DNA of 55,815 bases from an uncultured bacterium (GTDB lineage: Bacteria; Bacteroidota; Ignavibacteria; Ignavibacteriales; Melioribacteraceae). Location: positions 1 to 55,815 of the forward strand of contig CALDDL010000242.1 of the NCBI GenBank assembly GCA_937936675.1, given 5' to 3'. Positions 1-8,558 of the stretch are shown here, piece after piece. The translations under genes and the position numbers were made by a program. The notes under the pieces are model-generated. The model made no database searches. It was not told the origin of the DNA and saw only the letters and a list, made by a program, of their open reading frames with translations. The stretch's first letter is position 1. Each line of letters opens with the position of its first letter.

Positions 1-798
1 ATAATAAATTTTGTTGAAACGATTGAAGGGAAGTCAAATTTTGAAAGCTACTTCGCTGGATTATATGAGATACTTGGAATCCCTTATACCGGGAATACTC
101 CCATAGCTTTGGAAAATTGTCTTTATAAATCTCGGACAAAACAAATTTTGGATTCCTTCGGCATAAATACTCCAAAGTTTATAAAATTGGAGAATGACGG
201 GAAATTATCTAAATCAAAATTTGATTTAAAATTTCCGGTAATTGTGAAACTTCTTAACGAAGATGCTAGTATAGGTATATCGGAAAATTCGGTTGTATAT
301 AATTTTGTGAATTTATTAAAGAGGGTAAAATACTTAAAAGATAATTTCAATCAACCGACGTTAATTGAAGAATACATTGATGGACGAGAATTTAACGTAG
401 CAATACTTGGAGATGAAATTTTACCGATTTCGGAAATTGTATTTGAATCACTTCCGGCTCATCTGCCTAAAATTGTTACTTATGAAGCAAAATGGTCTGA
501 GAATAGTATATATTATAAAAATACCATTCCCAGGTGTCCGGCTTCGATTAAAACGGGAATAAAAAAGAGGTTGGAGAAGACGGCTTATGAGGCATATAAA
601 GCACTTGAATGCCGTGATTATGCCAGAATAGATATTAGACTAAGTAAAAAAAATGTTCCTTTTGTAATTGAGGTAAATCCCAATCCGGATGTTTCTTCCG
701 ATGCCGGATTTGCTCGGGCGGCATACGCTGCCGGTATTAACTATGAAGAATTACTTTTTAGAATTGCTATGCTTGCAGCAAATAGGATTAAGAAATGA
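1..798 (+). CDS. D-Ala-D-Ala ligase-like ATP-grasp protein (5' end outside window)
   Basis: The frame is open from base 1, so the gene starts upstream of the window; 265 residues are visible. The TTG at 109 is only an internal codon, because the residues before it (ending GIPYTGN at about residues 26-32) already match the Ddl N-terminal domain. The ATP-grasp fold shows an ATP-contact lysine (VIVK, about residue 83), the IEEYIDG strand (about 122-128), and metal ligands in RIDIR (D211) and IEVNPNPD (E224, N226). The family joins a carboxylate to an amino group with ATP through an acyl phosphate. The next gene starts inside its stop codon (ATGA overlap at 795-798) and a lysine 2,3-aminomutase follows, so I infer a peptide or amide ligase for a beta-amino acid product rather than the peptidoglycan Ddl. 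The substrate is unknown. Confidence 0.85.
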   Translation: MINFVETIEGKSNFESYFAGLYEILGIPYTGNTPIALENCLYKSRTKQILDSFGINTPKFIKLENDGKLSKSKFDLKFPVIVKLLNEDASIGISENSVVYNFVNLLKRVKYLKDNFNQPTLIEEYIDGREFNVAILGDEILPISEIVFESLPAHLPKIVTYEAKWSENSIYYKNTIPRCPASIKTGIKKRLEKTAYEAYKALECRDYARIDIRLSKKNVPFVIEVNPNPDVSSDAGFARAAYAAGINYEELLFRIAMLAANRIKK

Positions 799-1268
799 TA
801 AGAGAATTTCAAAAGGAAGACCGCGATTCAATTGATGCGATTATTCAAAGAATCGATAATTTTACCCAAGAAGAAAAGATAATCGCCTTAGAATTAATTG
901 ACGATAAAGTTTTAAATGGCGATAAAAGCCATTATACAATTTATGTGTATATAAAGGATTTTAAATTAATAGGTTACTATTGCATTGGTTTGCGACCCTT
1001 AACCGATGGAGTATATGACATTTATTGGATAGTAACCGATCCGGAATTTAGAAAAGAAGGCGCCGGAAAAAGTTTGCTTGAGCATGCTGAAAATTTTGTA
1101 AAAGAAAGAAATGGCAGGTGGCTATTGGCTGAGACGTCATCAACCGATAATTATGTCGCCACCCAAAAATTTTACTTAAGAAACAAATACTCAATAGTCT
1201 CTGAGATAAAAGATTTCTATAAACTCAATGACGATTTGATGGTATTTGGAAAATATATAACAACATAA
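795..1268 (+). CDS. GNAT family N-acetyltransferase
   Basis: A 157-residue single-domain GNAT protein. The acetyl-CoA pyrophosphate-binding loop is visible as RKEGAG (R-x-x-G-x-G/A) after a V-T-D-P strand at about residues 85-100, and the C-terminal YVATQKFY helix is typical of the family. It should move an acetyl group from acetyl-CoA to a primary amine. The start overlaps the stop of the ATP-grasp gene by 4 bases, and kamA begins 11 bases after its stop, so the three are probably one operon. Acetylation of beta-lysine is the job of AblB beside lysine 2,3-aminomutase in methanogens and some green sulfur bacteria, but AblB is much longer (I recall around 270 residues), so this is at most an analogue. 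Confidence 0.85.
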   Translation: MIREFQKEDRDSIDAIIQRIDNFTQEEKIIALELIDDKVLNGDKSHYTIYVYIKDFKLIGYYCIGLRPLTDGVYDIYWIVTDPEFRKEGAGKSLLEHAENFVKERNGRWLLAETSSTDNYVATQKFYLRNKYSIVSEIKDFYKLNDDLMVFGKYITT

Positions 1269-1279
1269 AGGGTTATACA

Positions 1280-2449
1280 ATGGAACTATGGCAGCAAATG
1301 GTCCGTGACAGCGTACATTCGGTTGACCAGTTGGTGGATAAATTTGGTTTAGATCGTAAAGTCGCTGAAGATCTTGATGAATTTTTTCAAGCGCGAATTA
1401 ATCCATATTATTTGAATCTTATTCGATATCCCGGCGATCCGATTTGGTTGCAGTGTGTACCGGATAAACAAGAATTAAATGATCTGGACGGATTTGAAGA
1501 CCCTCTAAAAGAAGATGAAATGAGTCCCGTTCCTAATATCACTCATCGCTATCCAGATAGAGCACTTTTCCTTACTACAAGCCAATGCGGTATGTATTGC
1601 AGATTTTGTACAAGGAAAAGAAAAGTGGGTGATTCAGAAAAGATTTCGATGAAACAACTTGAATCAGCTTTTAAGTATCTCGAAGCTCATACCGAAATTC
1701 GTGATGTTATTCTTTCAGGCGGCGACCCTCTAATGTTAACCGATGTGATGCTTGAAAAAATAATAAAAAGACTTCGAACTATTCCTCATATCGAAATAAT
1801 CCGAATCGGTTCAAAAATGCCATGTGTTCTCCCACAAAGAATCACGCCAAAACTTGTCGAGATGCTAAAGAAATATCATCCTATTTATGTTAATACACAC
1901 TTTAATCATCCATGGGAAATTACACCTGAATCTACAAAAGCATGCGAGATGCTCGTTAATGCCGGTGTGGTAGTTGGTAATCAATCTGTTCTTATGAAAG
2001 GAGTCAACGACAATGCAGAAGTCATGAGAGAACTTTTGATTAAGCTTCTTAAAATTAGAGTTAAACCATACTACTTGTTTATGGCAGATGAAACGAAAGG
2101 AGCAACTCACTTTAGAACTTCTATCGATACAGGAATGGAAATTATTTATAAGCTTCGCGGACATATCAGCGGACTTGCTATTCCCCACTTTGTTATAGAT
2201 GCTCCCGGAGGCGGAGGTAAAATTCCTATTCTTCCTCAATACGTACTTCATAGAGACGAAGATAGAATAGTTATGAGAAATTATAAAAATGAAGTTTTTG
2301 TCTATAGAGATGTTAAAGAAAGTAAAGATTTGGGAAATAAAATTCCCGTAGAGATTTCTGATAAGAAAAACGGAGATACCAAATCACCAAAAAACTTTAA
2401 GGATATTACCGAAATCAAAATGACTGAATTTATTTCCAGTAATAATTAA
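1280..2449 (+). CDS. kamA: L-lysine 2,3-aminomutase (radical SAM, PLP)
   Basis: 389 residues, KamA family. It would interconvert L-lysine and L-beta-lysine using a 4Fe-4S cluster, S-adenosylmethionine and PLP. The cluster-binding CxxxCxxC is at C103, C107 and C110 and the SGGDP motif at 146-150. The PLP lysine is K314 in the GGGGK loop. Substrate choice can be read from two residues. The characterised lysine enzyme binds the substrate side-chain amine with two aspartates, and both align here (D270 in MADET, D307 in VIDAPG). Glutamate 2,3-aminomutase has Lys and Asn at those positions. This supports lysine as substrate. An AAAGGG Shine-Dalgarno-like sequence at 1267-1272 supports the start. 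No efp or epmA is nearby, so EF-P modification (EpmB) is less likely. The last 45 residues are a polar tail. Confidence 0.92.
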   Translation: MELWQQMVRDSVHSVDQLVDKFGLDRKVAEDLDEFFQARINPYYLNLIRYPGDPIWLQCVPDKQELNDLDGFEDPLKEDEMSPVPNITHRYPDRALFLTTSQCGMYCRFCTRKRKVGDSEKISMKQLESAFKYLEAHTEIRDVILSGGDPLMLTDVMLEKIIKRLRTIPHIEIIRIGSKMPCVLPQRITPKLVEMLKKYHPIYVNTHFNHPWEITPESTKACEMLVNAGVVVGNQSVLMKGVNDNAEVMRELLIKLLKIRVKPYYLFMADETKGATHFRTSIDTGMEIIYKLRGHISGLAIPHFVIDAPGGGGKIPILPQYVLHRDEDRIVMRNYKNEVFVYRDVKESKDLGNKIPVEISDKKNGDTKSPKNFKDITEIKMTEFISSNN

Positions 2450-2456
2450 TTTCATA

Positions 2457-2496
2457 AAGGGAACTATGTCTTAAATTATATAGTTCCCTTTTTTTT
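2457..2496 (+). terminator. Rho-independent terminator after kamA
   Basis: A perfect 10-base-pair stem (2457-2466 with 2481-2490), a 14-base loop and a run of eight T on the plus strand. It ends the ligase-GNAT-kamA unit and overlaps the stop codon of the convergent minus-strand gene. Confidence 0.9.
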
Positions 2497-3025
2497 AATT
2501 TGCTAAAATATCTTTTAAATCTTCTTCTAAACTTTTCTTAGGACTTTCAACAATTCTTCCGATTTCTTTACCATTCCGATAAAAAATAAATGTAGGGACT
2601 AATTCTACATTCAATTTTTCAACTTCTCCATCTGGACTAATTTTTTTGCGATCAACTGCATAAATCTCCAATTTACTGATGTCATAGTTTAAGGTTTTCA
2701 TCATTTTAATAAATCTTGGTACTTCTCTTTTGCTATCGCTGCACCAAGAGCCAAAAACTATTTTTATAGTAACGCCGTCAAGCAATTGCGGATCAGGAAG
2801 TTTAGAAGAATCAACATCATAGAATTCATATTCAGGATCATACCATCTTTTAAAACTGCTATCTTGAAATGCTTCCATATCGCAAACCCCGAATAGCATT
2901 GGTTTTCCTGATTTTGAATCCGTTAATACTTTGTTATAAGTCTGTGCATTTAGTGAAAAAGAAAGTGCAAAGAAGAAGATCAGGAATAAACTAAGATTAA
3001 GATTACTTTTGATTATTTCTAACAT
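2495..3025 (-). CDS. Exported thioredoxin-fold protein with a single-cysteine active site
   Basis: 176 residues. A hydrophobic N-terminal segment (about 10-27) ending in NAQ looks like a Sec signal peptide, so the protein is probably periplasmic. The thioredoxin fold is recognised from GSWCSDSKREVP at 92-103 and the cis-proline strand VPTFIFYRNGKEIGRI. The usual CxxC is C-S-D-S (C95 and S98), with one cysteine. This is typical of a group of thioredoxin-like proteins common in Bacteroidota and means it cannot act as a standard dithiol oxidoreductase. The start lies inside the 3' end of nadK (23-base overlap), suggesting coupled translation. Function unknown; a monothiol redox or chaperone-like role is a guess. 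Confidence 0.8.
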   Translation of the reverse strand: MLEIIKSNLNLSLFLIFFFALSFSLNAQTYNKVLTDSKSGKPMLFGVCDMEAFQDSSFKRWYDPEYEFYDVDSSKLPDPQLLDGVTIKIVFGSWCSDSKREVPRFIKMMKTLNYDISKLEIYAVDRKKISPDGEVEKLNVELVPTFIFYRNGKEIGRIVESPKKSLEEDLKDILAN

Positions 3026-3884
3026 CTATACCCCAATATAATTTGTTTCTAAGTACCTGAAAATAACTTTTTTCTTTTGAGTGGACAAGTCGAATTGGTT
3101 TGCTACTCCTACTTATTTTAATGCTTAATGGAGGCGAAGCGAAGCTCACTCTTTGACCATCGCAATTAATTTGAGTTTTTTCTATTCCTGATTTTACTTC
3201 CACATTTATCTCAACATTGCTATCCAATACCAATGGACGCATTGTTAAAGTATGCGGAGCAATAGGGATGATTGTTATTACATTCGATTTAGGACTTACA
3301 ATAGGTCCGCCGGCAGATAATGAATAACCGGTTGATCCTGTCGGAGTTGCAATAATTAATCCATCGGCTGCAAATGTAGCAACAAATTCACCATTAATTG
3401 ATAAATCTAATTCTATCATCTTGGGCCATGGACCTTTATCAATTACAATGTCATTTAGAGCAAATAGTTTTTTATTATTGCCATTAAGAACTGCTTCTAA
3501 TGCAATTCTATCCTCAATAATATAATTGCCATTAATCAATTGAGGGATAAAAGAATCAAAGCTATCAAAATCAAATTCTGCTAAAAAACCTAACTTACCC
3601 ACATTGACACCTAAGATTGGAGTATCATAATCTTTTGCTTCAAATGCAGTATTCAACATAGTTCCGTCACCTCCAAGGGAAACTACAAAATCAGATTTTG
3701 CAATTAGTTCCGGTTCAGGAATAATAGAAGTGTTTTTTATAATCTCGCTTTCCGGTTTTCCTAGCCGAAGAATAGTATCCCCCAGAAATGCATCTACATC
3801 ATATTTCTTAAGCGAGATTAAAATCTTTTCAACAGTTTCGATAATATTATGTTTTGTGGTATTTGGTATTATCCCAATTTTCAT
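3003..3884 (-). CDS. nadK: NAD kinase
   Basis: 293 residues, the usual length. It phosphorylates NAD+ to NADP+ in the cytoplasm with ATP. The signature GGDGT is at 71-75, followed by GVNVGKLGFLAEF, the TPTGSTGYSLSAGGP substrate loop and the late DGQ motif. The gene overlaps the upstream glycosyltransferase by one base and the downstream thioredoxin-fold gene by 23 bases, so it sits in a tight minus-strand operon with envelope genes. Confidence 0.97.
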   Translation of the reverse strand: MKIGIIPNTTKHNIIETVEKILISLKKYDVDAFLGDTILRLGKPESEIIKNTSIIPEPELIAKSDFVVSLGGDGTMLNTAFEAKDYDTPILGVNVGKLGFLAEFDFDSFDSFIPQLINGNYIIEDRIALEAVLNGNNKKLFALNDIVIDKGPWPKMIELDLSINGEFVATFAADGLIIATPTGSTGYSLSAGGPIVSPKSNVITIIPIAPHTLTMRPLVLDSNVEINVEVKSGIEKTQINCDGQRVSFASPPLSIKISRSSKPIRLVHSKEKSYFQVLRNKLYWGIDVRNNQK

Positions 3885-4654
3885 TATTTACCTTGTTTTA
3901 ATTCCCAAAGTTTAGTGTACTTGACAAAAACATAAAAGGATGAATATGATGCGAGTAAAAATCCATGCATACCATCTAAAAACCCTGCTTTAATTAAATA
4001 CATTTTTATAAAAATCCAAAATGGTCTAAAAATTATATCTAGTAGGGAAACAGTTTTTCCTTTTACTATTAGCTCTTCAGCAGCTAAACTTGTATAAGTA
4101 TTTAGTTTATTAAGATAGTGAACTAAATTTCTGTCAGTATAATGGATTATATCGTTTTTTAATTCTACTGGTATAGTGTTTGAGATAAACTTTAATCCTT
4201 CATGTACTTTGTTATCGTTAAATGATGCATTATTCTTATTGAAGAGTCTAATTACTCTACCTGGATACCAACCACTATGCTTAATCCATTTACCTATAAA
4301 TATTGCTTTTCTAGGAATAGAATATGCATCAGCAAACTCCTTAGTTTCTTTCAGACTATTTATCTCAATAATCAATTTATCGGACAATACTTCATCAGAA
4401 TCTAGCCAGAGAATATAGTCATTAGAAGAAAGAGATATAGCATATTGTTTTGTAAGCGCAAATCCTTGCCATTGCACAACTTCATATTTAATAGAGGATA
4501 TTGATTTTACTATTTCTAGAGTTCTATCAGAGGATGATGAATCAATAAGTACAATTACTTCATCTGCACATTTTTTCAAACTATCAATGCAGTTCCCAAT
4601 ATTAGATTCATCATTCTTAACTATTGTAATAGAAGAAATTCTGTTCATTGTCAA
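3884..4654 (-). CDS. Family 2 glycosyltransferase (WaaE/KdtX-like)
   Basis: 256 residues with a GT-A fold: the opening strand SSITIVKNDESNI, an acidic nucleotide-sugar site, and the metal-binding D-S-D at 85-87. The WQGFALTKQYA stretch and a C-terminal hydrophobic region (about 205-245) resemble the lipopolysaccharide-core beta-1,4-glucosyltransferase group (WaaE/KdtX). The start overlaps the stop of the O-antigen ligase-type gene as ATGA, which favours this start over the ATG two codons later. With the O-antigen ligase-type protein and MsbA-type exporter upstream, it most likely adds a sugar to lipopolysaccharide or another surface glycan; donor and acceptor cannot be told. Confidence 0.85.
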   Translation of the reverse strand: MTMNRISSITIVKNDESNIGNCIDSLKKCADEVIVLIDSSSSDRTLEIVKSISSIKYEVVQWQGFALTKQYAISLSSNDYILWLDSDEVLSDKLIIEINSLKETKEFADAYSIPRKAIFIGKWIKHSGWYPGRVIRLFNKNNASFNDNKVHEGLKFISNTIPVELKNDIIHYTDRNLVHYLNKLNTYTSLAAEELIVKGKTVSLLDIIFRPFWIFIKMYLIKAGFLDGMHGFLLASYSSFYVFVKYTKLWELKQGK

Positions 4655-6699
4655 TCAGCGTCTTTATTTACTTTAAAAAAGGAAATGGAAAGACCAAGTA
4701 TAAACCAAACCATTGTAATAATTTCTTGATCGCCAAAATTCCACTCGGCTAAACCAGAAAACAAGAAACCGATAAATGAAGCAAAAGCTCCAATTGAAAC
4801 CGATGAAGCTATCGGAATATCTTTTAGAGAATTATAAATATTTTTATAGATGAGTCCCATTTTATAAAAAAGTGCCATGACAATAATAAATCCAAACAAG
4901 CCAAGAATAACAATAAAATGTATATAATTATTGTGAAGATGACCAAAATTTTCTTTCAAATAATAATCTTTGTATTCAGAATAAATGTGTTGAAGGTCAA
5001 TATCTCCGACACCAAAAAGAGGATGGTCTTGAAATATTTTATATCCTGTCCGCCACTGATTCATTCTTTCAATATTAGTATCATGATATAAATCAAAGAT
5101 TGATGCCAATCTATTTCTCTTAAAATCACCAACTAATAACTGATTCTTATTAATATCAAAATCAGTTATTCTTTTATGATGATTATAAAATTCTATTAAA
5201 GAGAATTTTTTCCTCTTTTCAATTTTATAAATAATTCCGGATACAGATGATGCATAAATCTCTTTATTTATAATCTTTAGTTTGTCAATTGGCATTCTAC
5301 TATTAATCTCTTGAATTTTTGCTATTCCATTTTTATCCAAAGAGAAAATATTAAGCATATTATCTTCTTGTACAAACATCAGACTATCCGATAACCAAAT
5401 TTTAGTATAATTTCCTTTTAGTTTATCAGAATAAATTATTTTTGATGGAGCATTTTTATCAATAGTTTCAACGAAAAATGAATCCCTTTTGTTCGAGAAC
5501 CAGGCAAAGTAATTTTCGTTAACCGAGAAACCGTTAATTTCTTTATAATTTTCTAATCTGTCTTTCTCATCTAAATTTCCGGGGTTATTAAAAATAGTAA
5601 GTCCGCTATCTAGATCAGCTATATAAAGTCTCCCCTTAAAAGTTTTATAATCCATCGTTCTACCCGGAGAAACAAATTCATCTTTTCTCTCCAATTTACC
5701 TGATGTAGAATCTTTTTTGAATAATAAAATTCTAGAATCAACGAGGAAAGCGATCAAGTAATCCTTATTCCAATTTCTTAGACCAGATACAGGGGAAGGT
5801 GTTTCATAATATCTAGATAATTGATTATTATAAAAAACTTTCAGCCCGCCTTCGTAATCAGCTCCATAGTAAAGAGAATCTATTACAGCTATTTCTTGAA
5901 TTCTTCCATTTGTAGTTATGTTCTCGTATAGTTGATTACCATCTTCCTTAAGATTTATAACACTAATATTACTTTCATTTTGAGAATAGATTAAAAAGAA
6001 AGTTATAATAGCAGTACCTAAAGTAAGAACTAACCATTGTCTCTTAAGGATTAGAATTGTAATTATTGCAACAATTGTCCCTAACCATGCGGCTCGAGTA
6101 TAACTTGCAATTAAACCAATAATACCGACAACAAAAAAAGAGAGATAAATAAAGAATTTTTTCTTATCAAACTTTTCATTAATTAGAAAAGCAAAACTTA
6201 TAACAACAAAGAAACTAATTAAGCCTCCGGCAGTCATAACATACTGAAATGTAGAGGGACCTTTCGATTCGAGATAATATGATTGATGAGCAAAATGTTT
6301 ATATGCCGCCCCAATATAAATGATGATTGTAATAAAAGCAGAATATAAAAATGTATTCAGTATAAGTTCAGTTCTTTTTTGCGAATTAAGAGAAGCAACC
6401 ATTACATAAACTATTGGTATTAGAAGAGCACGTTTAGATAAATTTTGAAATGCTTGTGCTTTATTACCGGAAAGTAAAGCTGAAATAAATTCTGCTAAAA
6501 GGAAAAGTATAAATAAATACTCTAAACCAATTTTAGAAAATGGATTTTTCCTATCTTTAATAAATTTAATAATGAAAATGATAAGAGCACCAAAATAACC
6601 AATTTGATTCAGGAAAATCGAATTGGTAAGGGTGGCAGCGAAAAGGAATAATAAAACTATTATTCCTTTATCAAAATATTTTTCAATTTTTTCTTTCAC
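4651..6699 (-). CDS. O-antigen ligase/polymerase family membrane protein with large inserted domain
   Basis: 682 residues, against about 400 for usual WaaL/Wzy-type proteins. Hydrophobic helices cover residues 10-240 and 590-675. The conserved TRAAWLG motif (201-207) and the second-half motifs ERMNQWR (544-550), DHPLFGVG (558-565) and HLHNNYIH (587-594) identify the family, which transfers or polymerises undecaprenyl-linked glycans on the periplasmic side. Between the last helix of the first half and ERMNQWR lies a soluble stretch of about 285 residues (250-535). It has repeated short strands such as NGRIQEIAVIDSLYYGA, KGRLYIADLDSGLTIF and NKEIYASSVSGIIYKI, reminiscent of beta-propeller blades. 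It sits where the normal large periplasmic loop is. The family call is firm; the propeller reading is inference. Confidence 0.85.
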   Translation of the reverse strand: MKEKIEKYFDKGIIVLLFLFAATLTNSIFLNQIGYFGALIIFIIKFIKDRKNPFSKIGLEYLFILFLLAEFISALLSGNKAQAFQNLSKRALLIPIVYVMVASLNSQKRTELILNTFLYSAFITIIIYIGAAYKHFAHQSYYLESKGPSTFQYVMTAGGLISFFVVISFAFLINEKFDKKKFFIYLSFFVVGIIGLIASYTRAAWLGTIVAIITILILKRQWLVLTLGTAIITFFLIYSQNESNISVINLKEDGNQLYENITTNGRIQEIAVIDSLYYGADYEGGLKVFYNNQLSRYYETPSPVSGLRNWNKDYLIAFLVDSRILLFKKDSTSGKLERKDEFVSPGRTMDYKTFKGRLYIADLDSGLTIFNNPGNLDEKDRLENYKEINGFSVNENYFAWFSNKRDSFFVETIDKNAPSKIIYSDKLKGNYTKIWLSDSLMFVQEDNMLNIFSLDKNGIAKIQEINSRMPIDKLKIINKEIYASSVSGIIYKIEKRKKFSLIEFYNHHKRITDFDINKNQLLVGDFKRNRLASIFDLYHDTNIERMNQWRTGYKIFQDHPLFGVGDIDLQHIYSEYKDYYLKENFGHLHNNYIHFIVILGLFGFIIVMALFYKMGLIYKNIYNSLKDIPIASSVSIGAFASFIGFLFSGLAEWNFGDQEIITMVWFILGLSISFFKVNKDAD

Positions 6700-6704
6700 T
6701 TTTA

Positions 6705-8552
6705 TTAATCTCTAAATTGTAATTCATATAATTTTCTATAAAGACCGGAATGATCTTCGAGTAATTGATCATGCTTTCCATCCTGAACAATTCTTCCTTT
6801 ATCAAGAACAAGTATTCTATCGGCATTACGAATAGTGCTAAGGCGATGAGCAATTACAAAAGTCGTTCTATCAATCATAAGTCTTTCGATGGCTTCTTGT
6901 ACTAGGACTTCCGACTCATTATCAAGAGCAGAAGTAGCCTCATCAAAGATCATAATTGGAGGATTTTTTAGTAAAGCACGAGCTATTGAAATCCTTTGTC
7001 TTTGACCGCCGGAAAGTTTAATACCTTTTTCACCGATAATTGTTTCATATTTCAATGGTAGATGTAAAATAAATTCATGAGCATTCGCTGCAATTGCTGC
7101 ATTTATAATCTCTTCTTCCGGATATTTCTCTAATCCGTAAGCAATATTTTTTATTATACTTTCATTAAATAAAACAGTCTCTTGTGTAACAATTCCCATT
7201 AATTTTCTTAAGTCTTCAAGTTTAATTTTCTTTATATCAATACCATCAATTTTTATTTGTCCTGAAGTAGGATCATAAAATCGAGGTATCAGATCGACTA
7301 AGGTTGTCTTACCCGAACCACTGCTTCCTACTAAGGCAATAATTTCTCCCTTCTTAATCGAGAAGGAAATATTATTTAATACTGTATCATCTTTCTCTGC
7401 ATCATCATAGTGAAAACTGACATTATCAAATTCCATATTACCATTAAAATCTCTAAAACCTATTGAATCATCATTATTTTTAATTCTAGGCTCTGTATCA
7501 AGAATCTCGAAAATTCTATCTGCTGCTGCACTCGATTCCTGAATTCTATTATTAACGCTGCTAAGTTCTTTTATTGGTGGCATCAATTGAAAAATTGCAA
7601 ACAAAAAACCTAAAAACTCACTAGCCTTAATTGTATTTTCAACTAATACTAATTGTGCTCCAAAGAAAATAATGAGAACTCCGACAACGACACTAAGGAA
7701 TTCAGTTACAGGTGCAGCCGTATTTCTTATTCTAACCATTTTTAGAGATAACTTAAAAAACCCCTTAGTTTGCTCCATAAATTTCTTGTTCTCATATTCT
7801 TCCATACCGAATGCTTTAACAATCTTAACACCGGTAATTGTCTCATGAAGTACCGTAGTTATATCAGCCATTTTTTCTTGAAGAAAACCGGAATGCTTCC
7901 TTAACTTTAAGCCAATCCAACTGATTATAATCAATGAAAAAGGGAGTATAACAAACGAGAAGAGGGTCAGTTTCCAACTGATTGATATTGCTATTCCAAG
8001 GAAAACAACAATCGATAGCGGTTCTCTAATCAAATTTAAAAATACTGCTGAAATACTGGTCTGAACGACATTCACATCATTTGTAATACGAGAAATCAAA
8101 TTGCCCGTCTTTTCGTTTTTGAAATAACTCATCGGTAATTTATGAAGATGTCTATAAGCCTCATTTCTGATATCCTTAATTACTCCTTGCTCAACGTGCG
8201 CAAGAAAATATGCCTGCAAATATCCCGATACATTCTTCAGTAAAAAGGTTATGAGAATTAGAATACAAATCTTCATTAGTGTATCAATAGTAGTCCCCGA
8301 AAAAATCCAATCAGAAAAGAAATTTTTTATATTATCAAATATTTGGGATATGAAATTTAGTTTTTCGGGAATCTGATTTTGTGAAACTACATTGACAGCT
8401 TCTTTTTTATTAAATAAGGTATCCAATAGCGGAATAGTAAGATAAACCGATGCACCATTCAATAATGAAAATAGTACAGTAAAAAGCATCGATAAAGATA
8501 TTTGCTTTTTATATGGTTTTAAGTAACGTAATAAACGTGAATAAGTTTTCAT
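6705..8552 (-). CDS. msbA: MsbA-type lipid A/lipid-flipping ABC exporter
   Basis: 615 residues, a half-transporter with a six-helix transmembrane domain (about 15-335) fused to an ATPase domain. The ATPase shows Walker A GSSGSGKTT, the signature LSGGQRQR, Walker B IMIFDEATSALD and the switch histidine in IAHRLSTI. Members flip lipid A-core or other lipids across the inner membrane as homodimers. About 30 extra polar residues lie between the first two helices (48-80). Its place beside the O-antigen ligase-type gene and a glycosyltransferase fits lipopolysaccharide export, but related exporters of other lipids cannot be excluded. Confidence 0.85.
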   Translation of the reverse strand: MKTYSRLLRYLKPYKKQISLSMLFTVLFSLLNGASVYLTIPLLDTLFNKKEAVNVVSQNQIPEKLNFISQIFDNIKNFFSDWIFSGTTIDTLMKICILILITFLLKNVSGYLQAYFLAHVEQGVIKDIRNEAYRHLHKLPMSYFKNEKTGNLISRITNDVNVVQTSISAVFLNLIREPLSIVVFLGIAISISWKLTLFSFVILPFSLIIISWIGLKLRKHSGFLQEKMADITTVLHETITGVKIVKAFGMEEYENKKFMEQTKGFFKLSLKMVRIRNTAAPVTEFLSVVVGVLIIFFGAQLVLVENTIKASEFLGFLFAIFQLMPPIKELSSVNNRIQESSAAADRIFEILDTEPRIKNNDDSIGFRDFNGNMEFDNVSFHYDDAEKDDTVLNNISFSIKKGEIIALVGSSGSGKTTLVDLIPRFYDPTSGQIKIDGIDIKKIKLEDLRKLMGIVTQETVLFNESIIKNIAYGLEKYPEEEIINAAIAANAHEFILHLPLKYETIIGEKGIKLSGGQRQRISIARALLKNPPIMIFDEATSALDNESEVLVQEAIERLMIDRTTFVIAHRLSTIRNADRILVLDKGRIVQDGKHDQLLEDHSGLYRKLYELQFRD

Positions 8553-8558
8553 AAAGTA

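Noticed and set aside
109..111. TTG at 109 as the start of the ATP-grasp gene
   Set aside because: The upstream codons continue the Ddl-like N-terminal domain, so the true start is outside the window.
1280..2449. KamA as EpmB (EF-P lysine-modifying aminomutase)
   Set aside because: No efp or epmA nearby, and the protein has the length and C-terminal segment of lysine 2,3-aminomutase; the operon context points to a small-molecule route.
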